Assembly: GCA_012960755.1 (NCBI GenBank)
Contig: DUAT01000012.1
Coordinates: 1 to 64,000, forward strand
Direction of reading: 5' to 3'
Source: Gammaproteobacteria bacterium
GTDB lineage: Bacteria; Pseudomonadota; Gammaproteobacteria; Pseudomonadales; Azotimanducaceae_A
DNA: 64,000 nucleotides
This document shows positions 14,683-23,802 of the stretch, piece after piece. Both the position numbers and the translations under genes were made by a program. Under the pieces are notes generated by a model. It made no database searches and was not told the DNA's origin. It worked only from the letters and a program-made list of their open reading frames with translations. Position 1 is the first letter of the stretch, and each line of letters starts with the position of its first letter.

Positions 14683-16818
14683 ACCAGGTTCGCCCACACC
14701 CGTCGGTTCGGTTCCGCTATCTATAATGATGACATCTACCGCAGGTGCTTCGTTCATCCGCAAAATAGGATAGTCATGGAAATTACTTTCTTTGAAAGCA
14801 CCCTGTTCCAACTCAAGGTTGCCATGTAGCGTGGCAGTGAGACCGTACATGACGGCACCTTCCATTTGTGCCCTGACAATATCCGGGTTAACAGCAATAC
14901 CACAATCAACAACACATGTGACCTTGTGCACCTTAATCTGGTTGTTTTCGACCGATACTTCGGCGATTTCGGCAACATCAGTCGCAAATGAATGATGCGC
15001 CGCGAATCCGAGATAACGGCCCGCTGCAGGTTGCATTTTTTTCATCACGTCACCGGCAACCTTGATAACGTTATTGAACCTTGGCTTTTTCTGGCTGTTT
15101 CGAAGGCGGAATTCAACCGGGTCCATACTGGCTTTTTCAGCCAGTTCGTCAATCATGCCTTCTTTGGCGAAGGCGGTATAGGAATGACCTACAGAACGCC
15201 AGAATGTCAGCGGAACATCATGGTCCACGGTAGCATGATTCACAATGGTATTATTAAAGTCATAGTCCTCACAGATCCCCTCGATACTGGTGGGGTCCAC
15301 CAACCAGCCTTTGAAGGTGTCCGTGGAAAGACCAACCATGAAATCTATGGTGCCATCACCCAACCCGGGGAATAATCCTGGCATCATGTTTTGCAGTGTG
15401 CGCGGCGTAATGTTGCCGCCGACGCGTTTCGCCTGCCAGGCAGTGATATCACCCTCTGAATTAACACCTGCCCTGATCTTCATTAGTGAGGCAGGTCGGT
15501 ATACGCCGTGCCGGATATCGTCCTCCCTCGACCACAGAAGATGAATAGGTTTGCCAGTGGCAACTGCGACTTCTGTTGCTTCAATGATATGTGTAAGGGT
15601 ACCGCGACGACCGAATGCACCACCCAGATAAGTATTGTGTGAACGCACCTTCTCAATTGGAATGCCTGAAAAACGTGATACCAGTCCTCTCGCCATTCCG
15701 ACACCCTGGGTGCCAGACCACACATCGGCTTCACCATTTTCGATGCGGACCACAGAATTCATCGGTTCCAGGGGCGCATGTGCCAGATAAGGAGCCCAAT
15801 ATTCACTTTCGACGACCTCTTGCGCCATCGCAAAGCCTGCGTCCAGATCACCTGTCTCCGTATCAACCAGGCCTTCATCATTTTTCATGGCTGCATCGTA
15901 GTCGCTGCGAATCCGGGCGGTGTTAACCTTTGCCAGCGCGACTTCTTCCCATGCCGGATTGAGTTTCACAGCGGCGGTTTTGGCTTGCCAATATTTTTCT
16001 GCAACCACCGCAATGCCGCTGGAGATCTCTACAACATCAGTAACGCCCGGCATATTCTGCGCAAGGGCTTTATCAACTGAAACAAGTTTTGCACCGGCAA
16101 CCGGTGATCGCCTGACGACTGCATGGTGCATTCCGGGTATGTCAATATCTATGCCGTATTCTGCAGTGCCAGTTGACTTTATTATCGCATCGATGCGGGA
16201 AAAATCATGGCCAATGTATTTGAATTCAACGTCAGTTTTCAATGGCGCGGATTCAGGTGCCGTTAGCGTGGCTGCAGTGGCAACGAATCTTCCGTAAGCA
16301 TGATGTTCGCCATTACTCACTACATGCGCTCTGTCAGTACTCAAGGTGTTTCGGCTAACGCCCAGATCCTTTGCCGCTGCATCGAGGAGTAAGCCGCGCA
16401 CATTCGCACCAGCCTGGCGAAGCTGCAGGAAATGGGCTTTGATTGAACTGCTGCCTCCTGTCATCTGCACGCCAAAGTCAGGGTTATTGTAATCACTGTG
16501 GGCACCTGCGAAGGCGATGTCGAGATCCGCAGGGTGGATATCGAGTTCTTCACCGATTAATGTGCCAAGACCTGTTGTCACACCCTGACCCATTTCGTCT
16601 CTGGGACAATAAAACTTAATCTTGTTGTCCGGCGTAATCTGTAAAAAAGCATTCGGAACCAAGCCGCCCTCAGCAAGCTCGATGGGAATTTCACTGGACG
16701 AACAGCCTTCGATCGAAAAACCAATGACGAGGCCACCGCCCAGAATACCGCTGGTTTGGAGGAACTCTCTTCTGGATAGGCTTCTGGATACTCTTCTGGA
16801 CAGATTAAAGATTTTCAT
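14596..16818 (-). CDS. Molybdopterin-binding large subunit, isoquinoline 1-oxidoreductase beta type
   Basis: The 740-aa protein has a twin-arginine signal (SRREFLQTSG at about 16-25, then a hydrophobic stretch and GC), so it is exported folded. The molybdenum-cofactor domain is the xanthine oxidase/aldehyde dehydrogenase type with a duplicated, circularly arranged layout. Motifs seen are GGSSSI, GTQGVG, GGAFGRRG and the active-site Glu in GVGEPGLPP near the C-terminus. The family hydroxylates N-heterocycles or oxidises aldehydes. It partners with the 2Fe-2S subunit immediately upstream (4-bp overlap). Its 3' end overlaps the convergent 2OG gene by 87 bp. The true substrate is unknown. Confidence 0.92.
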   Translation of the reverse strand: MKIFNLSRRVSRSLSRREFLQTSGILGGGLVIGFSIEGCSSSEIPIELAEGGLVPNAFLQITPDNKIKFYCPRDEMGQGVTTGLGTLIGEELDIHPADLDIAFAGAHSDYNNPDFGVQMTGGSSSIKAHFLQLRQAGANVRGLLLDAAAKDLGVSRNTLSTDRAHVVSNGEHHAYGRFVATAATLTAPESAPLKTDVEFKYIGHDFSRIDAIIKSTGTAEYGIDIDIPGMHHAVVRRSPVAGAKLVSVDKALAQNMPGVTDVVEISSGIAVVAEKYWQAKTAAVKLNPAWEEVALAKVNTARIRSDYDAAMKNDEGLVDTETGDLDAGFAMAQEVVESEYWAPYLAHAPLEPMNSVVRIENGEADVWSGTQGVGMARGLVSRFSGIPIEKVRSHNTYLGGAFGRRGTLTHIIEATEVAVATGKPIHLLWSREDDIRHGVYRPASLMKIRAGVNSEGDITAWQAKRVGGNITPRTLQNMMPGLFPGLGDGTIDFMVGLSTDTFKGWLVDPTSIEGICEDYDFNNTIVNHATVDHDVPLTFWRSVGHSYTAFAKEGMIDELAEKASMDPVEFRLRNSQKKPRFNNVIKVAGDVMKKMQPAAGRYLGFAAHHSFATDVAEIAEVSVENNQIKVHKVTCVVDCGIAVNPDIVRAQMEGAVMYGLTATLHGNLELEQGAFKESNFHDYPILRMNEAPAVDVIIIDSGTEPTGVGEPGLPPIAPAVASAIFAATGQRLRSLPLKLV

Positions 16819-17321
16819 GCCTTCACCTCATCGCTCGCGTTATAAGCCAAACCTTGCTCGTCATTATTAAGCTGCGCTACATTGAGAATCGCCTGTTTGA
16901 TGCGAGGGTAGCAACCACACCGGCAGATATTGCCTGCCATGGCAGAATCTACTTCTGCTTCGGAGGGCTTTGGATTGTTCTTTAACAAGGTTGCCGCGGA
17001 CATGATCTGCCCGGATTGACAGTAACCACATTGTGGCACACTGATATCTACCCATGCTTGTTGCAGTGGGTGCATATTTTCTGGTGAACCGATGCCTTCA
17101 ATGGTTGTGATCTCTTTCCCCGCAATGGCAGAGATCGGCATCACGCAGGTTCTCTCAGCTTCTCCATCGATGTGCATGGTGCAAGCACCGCATAATCCTG
17201 CACCGCAACCAAATTTAGACCCCTTCAGTTTGAAGGTATCCCTGACAACCCATAGAAGAGGTGTCTCGGGATCTTCATCCGTCTGCACAAGCTTGCCATT
17301 TAATTTGAATTCTATTGTCAT
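16815..17321 (-). CDS. 2Fe-2S small subunit, isoquinoline 1-oxidoreductase alpha type
   Basis: This 168-aa protein has both iron-sulfur clusters of the xanthine-oxidase family small subunit. The plant-type ferredoxin cluster is FGCGAGLCGACTMHIDG plus a later Cys, and the helical cluster is CGYCQSGQIM and NICRCGCYP. It passes electrons from the molybdenum centre to an acceptor, usually a cytochrome in these exported enzymes, though no cytochrome gene lies here. It is translated together with the large subunit, whose start overlaps its stop. The TetR gene lies 18 bp upstream on the same strand, so the three form an operon. Confidence 0.93.
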   Translation of the reverse strand: MTIEFKLNGKLVQTDEDPETPLLWVVRDTFKLKGSKFGCGAGLCGACTMHIDGEAERTCVMPISAIAGKEITTIEGIGSPENMHPLQQAWVDISVPQCGYCQSGQIMSAATLLKNNPKPSEAEVDSAMAGNICRCGCYPRIKQAILNVAQLNNDEQGLAYNASDEVKA

Positions 17322-17339
17322 TCGACTTCTCCAGGTGAG

Positions 17340-17996
17340 TTATTGACCACCACGGATGCCCCTGAGTATCCGACATGCGTTGGTGATGAATGTTTGATCT
17401 GATGTAAAAGCTTTCGCGAACTGTCGCACTTCATCCGGCAGCATGGCATCCGGCAGCATGGCATTTTCAAGTTTTAGCCCAGCACCCATCTGAGTGGTGC
17501 CCAACCAAAGAAATGTGAGTGATCGAACTGCATCGTAAGTTTGCGCAACCGATAATTTGAGCTTTGGAGCCAGTGCCTCGGCAAGTTCCGACACTATGCG
17601 CAACATAATACGCTTGGCTTTAACAAGATTTTCCATAGAAACATTATGCTCAATCACGCTATCGAGTCTGGATAGCAAAGGCAGTATGCCGTCCGCAGCC
17701 AGCGAATCGTTAAAACAATGCACGAATTGTTCATCCGTAGATTCTGAAATGACCTTTTCACTCAGTTCCTTACCCCACCGGACCATTTTTTCACAACATA
17801 GCGCCAGCATGACGTCTTCACGGTTTTCAAAATAGAGATATAAGGTACCTTTAGCAACACCAGCCAAATCACCGAGTTTTGACATGGAAAAGGCTTCATA
17901 ACCCACATCACAAAGATGCGAATTAGCTGAATCAAGAATAGATCTGCGCCGAAGTTGCTTCTGCTCTTCAGTCCTTGCCCGCCGCCTGTTGCTCAT
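17340..17996 (-). CDS. TetR-family transcriptional regulator
   Basis: The N-terminal helix-turn-helix is clear: RRSILDSANSHLCDVGYEAFSMSKLGDLAGVAKGTLYLYFENREDVML. The remaining 150 residues are the helical ligand-binding/dimer domain. An upstream GTG (18020) in the same frame would add eight residues; I prefer ATG 17996. It is the first gene of a leftward operon with the molybdoenzyme subunits, and two palindromes lie just upstream, so it probably represses its own operon and perhaps the divergent imine-reductase-like gene. The inducer is unknown. Confidence 0.9.
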   Translation of the reverse strand: MSNRRRARTEEQKQLRRRSILDSANSHLCDVGYEAFSMSKLGDLAGVAKGTLYLYFENREDVMLALCCEKMVRWGKELSEKVISESTDEQFVHCFNDSLAADGILPLLSRLDSVIEHNVSMENLVKAKRIMLRIVSELAEALAPKLKLSVAQTYDAVRSLTFLWLGTTQMGAGLKLENAMLPDAMLPDEVRQFAKAFTSDQTFITNACRILRGIRGGQ

Positions 17997-18026
17997 TGTT
18001 TTTGGCAAAACCTTGTCCACATTTAA

Positions 18027-18066
18027 CTGACTGCTGGTCAGTAGTGTAAATGACTACCGGTCATTT
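18027..18066. promoter_or_regulatory. Double palindrome, candidate TetR operator
   Basis: Two inverted repeats lie just upstream of the TetR gene. CTGAC-N5-GTCAG is at 18027-18041 and AAATGAC-N5-GTCATTT at 18048-18066. Both share the half-site TGAC with a 5-bp spacer, and their centres are 23 bp apart. This matches how TetR dimers bind side by side. The site lies in the divergent promoter region. Confidence 0.6.
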
Positions 18067-18373
18067 GCAAAGGAAACCAATATTTTGGGCTCTGAAGTCA
18101 ATCTCGGCTTACTAAGTCCGGGCTTCAGACGGGACCGTAGCTCAAATGGTCAGGCAATTGGCGATCAAGATCGAGTTGACCCGAATAACGACAGAGTAAA
18201 AATAGGTCGTAGAGAAAAAGACAGCTTGGGGTACGTTCCGACCAGGTGGCTAACATAGAGATCGTATGAATTCCTAATTTTGCTCATATGGACCCCAATC
18301 TGTAGTATCAGATCCATAAGAGAACAAGAAATTCCTAGATACGCAACATTGATCTAAAAGCCGGTTGAAGTTT
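18067..18373. other. Intergenic region between TetR and dehydrogenase genes
   Basis: No gene is seen. It should hold the promoter of the dehydrogenase gene. A tRNA-like string near 18133 was considered and rejected. Nothing else stands out. Confidence 0.35.
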
Positions 18374-19243
18374 ATGTCAGAAAAAATCTTTGTTGTGGGT
18401 CTCGGAAACATGGGTGCCGCGCTGGCCAGAACATTGGTTGAAGCCGATTATCAGGTGACAGTCTGGAATCGTACCGGCTCCAAGGCCGAGGCGCTGATCA
18501 AGGAGGGTGCCTCACTCGCCAAATCTGTTGCTGAAGGGATATCCGCTAATGATCTTGTAGTGATCTGCCTTGGCACCTATGAAGATTCATTGAGCGCATT
18601 GAATCAATGTCCGAATCTTTCGGGTAAAACCTTGATTCAACTGACAACAGCCTCCGCCGACAATGCGAGAGACATGCAGAACTGGGTCCAGCAGAAAGGC
18701 GGTTTGTATCTGGACGGCGCTATCCTCTCATTCCCGAGTGAAATCGGAAGTCCGGAATGCACGTTACTGATGGCAGGAAGCGAGGTAGCCTGGTCGGCTG
18801 GTGAAACAATCGTAAAAACACTTGGCCCAGCGAGTCAGTACATGGGCGACAACATAGCAGCCCCCGCTGCGCTGGATTTTGCACTGATCTTACCCAGCCT
18901 CGCATTGATGATGGCTGTGATCCAGGGGATTCACACGTTAGAGGGTGCTGGTGTTTCAACAGAAACTTATGCCGGGATGGTCGCTCCACTGTTTGGAAGC
19001 TTTGGCCCAACGATCACCGACATGGCGATCAAAATTGAAAGCCAGGAATTCAGCGACACCGAGGCTTCCCTCGGGGTGTGGCAAGCCGCGATCGAACATG
19101 CATCCGCTAGTTTCAGAGCGGAGGGAAAAAATCTCGAATTCGCAGACGCTGTCAATGCCCTACTGACTAGTGCAGTCGCAGAGGGGCATGGCGCTGATGA
19201 CCTGACGGCGCTCATCAAATACATGCGACAACCTTCTAGATAA
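18374..19243 (+). CDS. NADPH-dependent imine reductase/beta-hydroxyacid dehydrogenase-family protein
   Basis: The N-terminus is a Rossmann fold with GLGNMGAALA and, after the second strand, WNRTGSKAEAL. The NRT motif selects NADPH. ITLIQLTTA-like and DGAILSFPSEIG segments match the 6-phosphogluconate-dehydrogenase superfamily. The C-terminal helical dimerisation domain, with ALDFALILPSLALMM and a TYAGM run, matches imine reductases, where an Asp or Tyr at this place is catalytic. The length (289 aa) is normal. The start is ATG 18374; TTG 18365 is also in frame. It is divergent from the TetR operon and may be co-regulated. The physiological substrate is unknown. Confidence 0.8.
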   Translation: MSEKIFVVGLGNMGAALARTLVEADYQVTVWNRTGSKAEALIKEGASLAKSVAEGISANDLVVICLGTYEDSLSALNQCPNLSGKTLIQLTTASADNARDMQNWVQQKGGLYLDGAILSFPSEIGSPECTLLMAGSEVAWSAGETIVKTLGPASQYMGDNIAAPAALDFALILPSLALMMAVIQGIHTLEGAGVSTETYAGMVAPLFGSFGPTITDMAIKIESQEFSDTEASLGVWQAAIEHASASFRAEGKNLEFADAVNALLTSAVAEGHGADDLTALIKYMRQPSR

Positions 19244-19244
19244 G

Positions 19245-20189
19245 TTAAATCTGACCCGAATGACCCGGCTCCAGCAGATTGTCAGCATCACGACCTTTTG
19301 CCCAGCCAACTGTCGGACTGCTGCGATAACCGATAATCTGCCTCGCTTGTGTTGAGTATTTCCGTGCAACCTCTTGCGGTACAACAATGTACTGGTTTTC
19401 TTCCTGCCGGACCCAATCAGCAACATATGACGAGAAAAATCCGGTTCGGTTTTCGCTCGCTGAACTTTTCGCCGCCCCATGAAGCGAGCGCGACAACCAT
19501 AGAACAACCGAACCTTTCTTCATGACAGCCTGTGCAATCTCTTCTGGTTTGGCGAGCCGCTCCTCTGGCCAGTGTTGGCTGCCGGGAACCACACGGGTTG
19601 CTCCGTTTTCCTCCGTAAAGTCCGTCCCAGCCCACATCGTTGAAACGATAAACTCGCGCATATCGAGGTTACCGACAAACGGCTGATAGATCGCATTTTC
19701 TCGATGCAGAAACTGGTGGTCTTTGCGGCCAGCGCCAATCTCGAGCATGACACATGCGCCCACTGTGTAGTGATGACAGAACGGCAGATTCTTTTCATTT
19801 TTCCAAACCAGTTGTGTGCCACCATCGTCCAGGTGTTCAAACGACACCGGAGTGGACACCTCTTCCGCACTCTCTTGCTGTGCCATTGGTTGCGAGGGCT
19901 TAAGCACAGCGTCAATAATCTCGAGGACTTTTGGTTGAATTAACAATTTCTCAACAAAGGTAGGGCTTACCGCTGCGAGACCACCGACGGTGTTATCACC
20001 TTCCGGCCAGAGGTCACTCGAGCCTTTTTGATCCTCAGCCGACACGGCATTTTCAACCTCGGAACGAATGACATCCATTGTCTCGCAAGGCATGAGTTCG
20101 CTGATGATCGCTCCGCCGTCTGTCACCAATGCAGCAGCGATCTCCGAGGTTTCAGCATCTGCTGAAAAGGTTGAAATATAACCAGACAT
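19245..20189 (-). CDS. Phytanoyl-CoA dioxygenase (PhyH)-family protein
   Basis: The start ATG 20189 has AAAGGAG 6-7 nt upstream; the longer frame from 20267 lacks an SD. The 314-aa product has PhyH features: the facial-triad segment QFLHRENAIYQPF, WAGTDFTEENGATRVVPGSQHW, and the distal iron-binding His in SRSLHGAA followed by the 2OG-binding Arg in ENRTGFF. The first motif appears as His-x-Glu rather than His-x-Asp, which a few family members use. It hydroxylates an unknown small molecule using 2-oxoglutarate and O2. Its stop is 2 bp from the stop of the convergent dehydrogenase gene. Confidence 0.82.
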   Translation of the reverse strand: MSGYISTFSADAETSEIAAALVTDGGAIISELMPCETMDVIRSEVENAVSAEDQKGSSDLWPEGDNTVGGLAAVSPTFVEKLLIQPKVLEIIDAVLKPSQPMAQQESAEEVSTPVSFEHLDDGGTQLVWKNEKNLPFCHHYTVGACVMLEIGAGRKDHQFLHRENAIYQPFVGNLDMREFIVSTMWAGTDFTEENGATRVVPGSQHWPEERLAKPEEIAQAVMKKGSVVLWLSRSLHGAAKSSASENRTGFFSSYVADWVRQEENQYIVVPQEVARKYSTQARQIIGYRSSPTVGWAKGRDADNLLEPGHSGQI

Positions 20190-20437
20190 CGTTTCGCTCC
20201 TTTTGTTAACTTCCGCAGAAGAATACACTGATAATATGAAGAATAAACAATCTGTTGCGGAAACCACGTTTATCGCTAACAGTGGTGTGCAATTATCTTC
20301 ACCGCCTAATACTCGGTTTTGGGTCTGATAGCCGCCATGGGACTAAACCGCTACGCGGTAGTAGAGCGCCAACTCTGGTGATGTCAATCCAAAAATAATT
20401 CGATACAACTATTCAAGATGGGCCTGTCCTGTGTTGA

Positions 20438-20459
20438 GGTTTGGTTCCCCAACTAAACC
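20438..20459 (+). other. Hairpin in the recombinase leader
   Basis: GGTTTGGTT (20438-20446), loop CCCC and AACTAAACC form a 9-bp stem with one G-T pair. It lies 21 bp before the recombinase start and could be a leader attenuator or an element end. Confidence 0.5.
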
Positions 20460-20480
20460 TACATCCACAGGAGTCAACCC

Positions 20481-21374
20481 ATGGCCCATTCTAACAAATC
20501 TATCAGCCCATTACGCCAGCGCATGATCGAAGATATGTCACTTCGTAAGCTGTCGCCAAAAACACAGATTCAATACATTCGTGCCGTGGTGAAGCTGACC
20601 CGGTTCCTTAGTCGTTCACCCGGCACGGCAACCGCAGAAGACCTCCGACTTTTCCAACTGCACATGAGTGAAAATGGTGTGTCGAACACCACCATCAATG
20701 CCACCCTCACCGGTTTGAGGTTTTTGTTTGGAATCACACTAGAGAATCCCGATGTCCTCAAGAAGACCAGTTCGGTTCATGTAGCGCGTAAACTGCCTGT
20801 CATTTTGAGTCCAGAGGAAGTCACCCAGATTCTCGATGCCGCCAGTAAGCCCAAGTACCATGCCGCACTCGCCGTTGCCTATGCGACCGGTTTACGCTCC
20901 AGTGAGATCGTACAGCTGACCATGGCTGATATTGACAGTGACCGCATGATCATCCACGTCAACCAGGGCAAAGGAGACAAAGATCGTTATGCGTTGTTGT
21001 CACCAGAACTACTCAAGATATTACGCCAGTGGTGGCGTACGGCTTACGCGCAGGGAAAGATATTAAAGCGCGGCTGGCTGTTCCCCGGCAAAAAACCTGA
21101 CGTCCCGATGACCACCCGTCAACTCAATAGAGTTTGCCACTATGCCGTCAATAGCGCTGGCATTGACAAGCGAGTATCGCTGCATACTTTTCGGCATAGC
21201 TTTGCGACTCACCTGTTGGAACAGAAGGTGGATATTCGCATTATCCAGGTATTGCTCGGCCACAAGAAGCTCAATACAACAGCACTCTATAGCCAGGTTG
21301 CGACGGCAACATTGCAGGATGTGACCAGTCCATTTGATTCTCTGAAGCTGAAACCGCAGACCAATAAACAATAG
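20481..21374 (+). CDS. Tyrosine recombinase of IS91-type element
   Basis: The 297-aa site-specific recombinase has an N-terminal SAM-like DNA-binding domain (about 11-100) and the complete catalytic set: Arg139 (TGLRSSE), Lys in the GKGDKDR hairpin (about 164), His235/Arg238 (HTFRHSFATH), His261 (LLGHKKLNTT) and Tyr270. ACAGGAG precedes the ATG by about 6 nt. Genes of this type sit upstream of the transposase in one subset of IS91 elements, where their function is not well known. It ends 2 bp before the transposase start and is probably translationally coupled to it. Confidence 0.92.
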   Translation: MAHSNKSISPLRQRMIEDMSLRKLSPKTQIQYIRAVVKLTRFLSRSPGTATAEDLRLFQLHMSENGVSNTTINATLTGLRFLFGITLENPDVLKKTSSVHVARKLPVILSPEEVTQILDAASKPKYHAALAVAYATGLRSSEIVQLTMADIDSDRMIIHVNQGKGDKDRYALLSPELLKILRQWWRTAYAQGKILKRGWLFPGKKPDVPMTTRQLNRVCHYAVNSAGIDKRVSLHTFRHSFATHLLEQKVDIRIIQVLLGHKKLNTTALYSQVATATLQDVTSPFDSLKLKPQTNKQ

Positions 21375-21376
21375 CC

Positions 21377-22543
21377 GTGTCAGCGATCGAGGTCGCGGAT
21401 ATCTTCCGCGGCCATGGTCCTGCGTGGCGGAAAACACACGCGGGACACATTAGTCTTGATCAGCTCAAGGTCATGTCGGCGATTGAGCGTTGCCGTACGA
21501 CTGAACTCGGTGGTCACCTGCTGTGTTGTAAGGACTGTGGTGAGATACAGATCGCCTACAACTCCTGCCGGAATCGACATTGTCCGAAGTGTCAGGCAAC
21601 GGCTGCCCGGCGCTGGTTTGAAGCACGCCAGTTGGATCTCTTACCCGTGGATTACTATCACGTGGTCTTTACACTACCCGCACCGATTGCTGATATTGCT
21701 TACCAGAACAAGGCCGTCATCTACAACATTCTGTTTAAAGCTGCGGCGGAGACTTTACTGATTATTGCTGCCGATCCAAAACATCTTGGAGCACAAATCG
21801 GTATCACCCTGGTACTGCACACCTGGGGATCTGCCTTAACCCATCATCCGCATGTCCATGGCATCGTGCCGGGCGGTGGGTTCTCAAAGGATCGCCAGCA
21901 GTGGATCTCTTGTCGATCAGATTATTTCCTGCCAGTACGTGTTCTGTCGCGACTGTTCCGGCGTTTGTTTCTCGAGAAGCTAAAGTGTGCTCATCATACC
22001 GGGCAGTTGCATTTTTTTGGTCGGCACCAGGTGCTAGAAGATAAACAGCGATTTGCTGACTGGATTGAGCCACTGCGTAAACCTGAATGGGTGGTCTACG
22101 CCAAACGTCCGTTTGCTGGTCCGGCTTCTGTGTTGGCGTATCTTTCCCGCTATACGCACCGGGTTGCCATTGCCAACTCACGCATCATCAGTTTCGATGA
22201 GCGAGGTGTGACGTTCAAATACAAGGACTATCGTAACAAGCAGTATCTCAAGAAAACGATGACACTAACGGCGGATGAGTTTATCCGTCGTTTCCTCATT
22301 CATGTTTTACCGAGTGGCTTCCATCGTATCCGGCACTATGGCTTTTTAGCCAACGCGAAGCGAGTGGAGAATATTGAGCAGGCTCGAGAACTATTCAATA
22401 GCGAAGCACCGCTGCCTGAAAAAGGGCCAGATGAGTTGACCGTCAGTACTTACATCTGTCGATTGTGTGCTGCACCCATGGTGATTATCGAGACATTTCC
22501 ACCGTGCCATCCACCACGTGCTCCACCACAGCGAGCTGCATGA
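21377..22543 (+). CDS. IS91-family HUH (Y2) transposase
   Basis: The 388-aa transposase begins at GTG 21377. It has a Cys-rich zinc ribbon (CCKDCGE at 50-56, then CRNRHCPKCQ), the metal-binding HUH motif in HHPHVHG (His159/His161), and the two catalytic tyrosines in AYLSRYTHR (Tyr255/Tyr259). These enzymes move single-stranded DNA by rolling-circle transposition and can carry flanking genes. The gene is full length, with no frameshift, so the element could be active or only recently silenced. The last 12 residues are Pro/Arg-rich. Confidence 0.95.
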   Translation: MSAIEVADIFRGHGPAWRKTHAGHISLDQLKVMSAIERCRTTELGGHLLCCKDCGEIQIAYNSCRNRHCPKCQATAARRWFEARQLDLLPVDYYHVVFTLPAPIADIAYQNKAVIYNILFKAAAETLLIIAADPKHLGAQIGITLVLHTWGSALTHHPHVHGIVPGGGFSKDRQQWISCRSDYFLPVRVLSRLFRRLFLEKLKCAHHTGQLHFFGRHQVLEDKQRFADWIEPLRKPEWVVYAKRPFAGPASVLAYLSRYTHRVAIANSRIISFDERGVTFKYKDYRNKQYLKKTMTLTADEFIRRFLIHVLPSGFHRIRHYGFLANAKRVENIEQARELFNSEAPLPEKGPDELTVSTYICRLCAAPMVIIETFPPCHPPRAPPQRAA

Positions 22544-22927
22544 TGGTCAGTCGCATCGCACCTTCCTACTGTCGTTTGTTAACAGCAACGATACCGCTTT
22601 GCACGAAACCTGGTTTAACGGGAAAATGGTCCTTCAACCACGAAAAAACCAATGCACAAAGTTCCATCAATCAACAAATAATCAGTACCTTTTGCACAAT
22701 CGACAGCGTCAGCGTCATTACTTTGCACTCTCATCCAAGCCAAGTTGTTCTAATCCCCATAGCCTCGGCGCACGACATGAATCCAACTCCGCACCCCGCG
22801 GTTTCCTCCCCTGGGGATTATCTGACGCCCGCTTCCTGATCTTTTGTGATTCGCTCAGTGTGTACCTGCGACCGCAGGCATCTGATAATCCTTAACAACA
22901 GCAGCCTTTGAACTTGTATGACAGAGA
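22544..22927. other. Right flank of the IS91-type element
   Basis: No convincing gene is present. It contains a TCCCC/GGGGA palindrome near 22809-22818, the hairpin at 22865-22878 and the tetranucleotide GAAC at about 22910, all compatible with the origin end of an IS91 element. The 3' end of the deiodinase-like gene starts at 22928. Confidence 0.4.
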
Positions 22928-23686
22928 TTAATTGACACCCGTACTCGCATAACCAAAAGCAGAGGCAACAACTCCGAGCACAAAGTCACTTTTTGCGTGA
23001 CCACCAGCTCTATCAAGCACTCTACCAGTATCATCGAACTTGGGCGTGAGTCCAGTTGCCAGTTCACCTACAGGTCTATTTGTTTTGAGCCGTGTCAATA
23101 CCTCTGAGACAACCTCTGGGTTATTCCACATACCTCGAAATGCAATATTCCCTTCAGGGCTAACAATGTAAACCATATTCGGCCAAGCACCATAAGATTG
23201 ATGAACACTGCCAGTTAGCTCGTCGACCAGAACTGTTCGCGATTCAGGTTCTTCTGTGAGTAGCCGACTTGCTAAAGTGGACTTTTCTTGCTGACTTGAA
23301 TGAGACCCGATGAGCGACCCCGGATGTGCCTCCCTAACATAAATCGTTAGGAATGTTACGTCAGGATGGTCTTCAAGCACTGATCTCATCGGTTCTATCC
23401 GACTAATATATTGGGGGCAGGTTAAGCTGCCGGTTTCGAGCACGAGATAACTGCCCCGATAATCTGATAGCGAATGTTTGACTCCCTGCGTATCCAATAG
23501 TGTGAAGTCTTCGGCAGCGCTACCCACATCCGGCCCATTGAAGAATCCGTGGGAATATTGACTCGCAGAGAATTGCTCATAATTGTAGTCAGACTTATCG
23601 GCGGTACGGTCGTGAAAGATCACCATTATCACAAACGCAAGCGGGATAATGGCGAGGCCCGTCATTACTTTAATTAGTTTCATCAT
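22928..23686 (-). CDS. Membrane-anchored deiodinase-like thioredoxin-fold protein
   Basis: An N-terminal anchor (about 3-24) is followed by a thioredoxin/peroxiredoxin fold. The active-site segment YLVLETGSLTCPQY, then FLTIYVREAHPGS, TVLVD, YGAWPNMVYIV and GNIAFRG, matches iodothyronine-deiodinase-like proteins (T1_deiodinase family), in which animals have selenocysteine where Cys90 sits here (codon TGC). Bacterial members are thought to act as thiol reductases or peroxidases. The domain faces the periplasm. ATG 23686 is chosen; ATG 23704 and 23722 are alternatives. It lies between the IS91 element and the integrase remnant, so it may be island cargo. Confidence 0.75.
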   Translation of the reverse strand: MMKLIKVMTGLAIIPLAFVIMVIFHDRTADKSDYNYEQFSASQYSHGFFNGPDVGSAAEDFTLLDTQGVKHSLSDYRGSYLVLETGSLTCPQYISRIEPMRSVLEDHPDVTFLTIYVREAHPGSLIGSHSSQQEKSTLASRLLTEEPESRTVLVDELTGSVHQSYGAWPNMVYIVSPEGNIAFRGMWNNPEVVSEVLTRLKTNRPVGELATGLTPKFDDTGRVLDRAGGHAKSDFVLGVVASAFGYASTGVN

Positions 23687-23775
23687 AGTCTCATTCTTGT
23701 CCATCCTGCCCGGACATTGCAAGGGCGAGCTTGCGGGAGCATTGCAATCGACCGTTGTTATGCTACTCGCTGACC

Positions 23776-23802
23776 TTCTGGTCGTTCTGGTCGTTCTGGT
23801 CG
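23776..23802. repeat. 9-bp tandem repeat, three copies
   Basis: TTCTGGTCG is repeated three times without change (23776-23784, 23785-23793, 23794-23802). It lies in a non-coding gap upstream of the deiodinase-like gene. A 60-codon frame crosses it, but I do not regard that as a gene. Confidence 0.9.

Larger units (their letters stand above)
20438..22900 (+). mobile_element. IS91-type insertion element, boundaries approximate
   Basis: Two adjacent genes, a tyrosine recombinase and an IS91-family HUH transposase, form the element. A 9-bp-stem hairpin (20438-20459, loop CCCC) lies just before the recombinase, and a GC-rich hairpin CCTGCG/CGCAGG (22865-22878) plus GAAC lie after the transposase, as expected near an IS91 origin and target. 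IS91 elements have no terminal inverted repeats or target duplication, so exact ends cannot be read. The real left end may extend toward about 20290. Confidence 0.75.

Noticed and set aside
18133..18200. tRNA-like string near GGGACCGTAGCTCAAATGG
   Set aside because: It resembles the 5' part of a tRNA (D-arm) but has no T-loop, anticodon loop or matching 3' acceptor.
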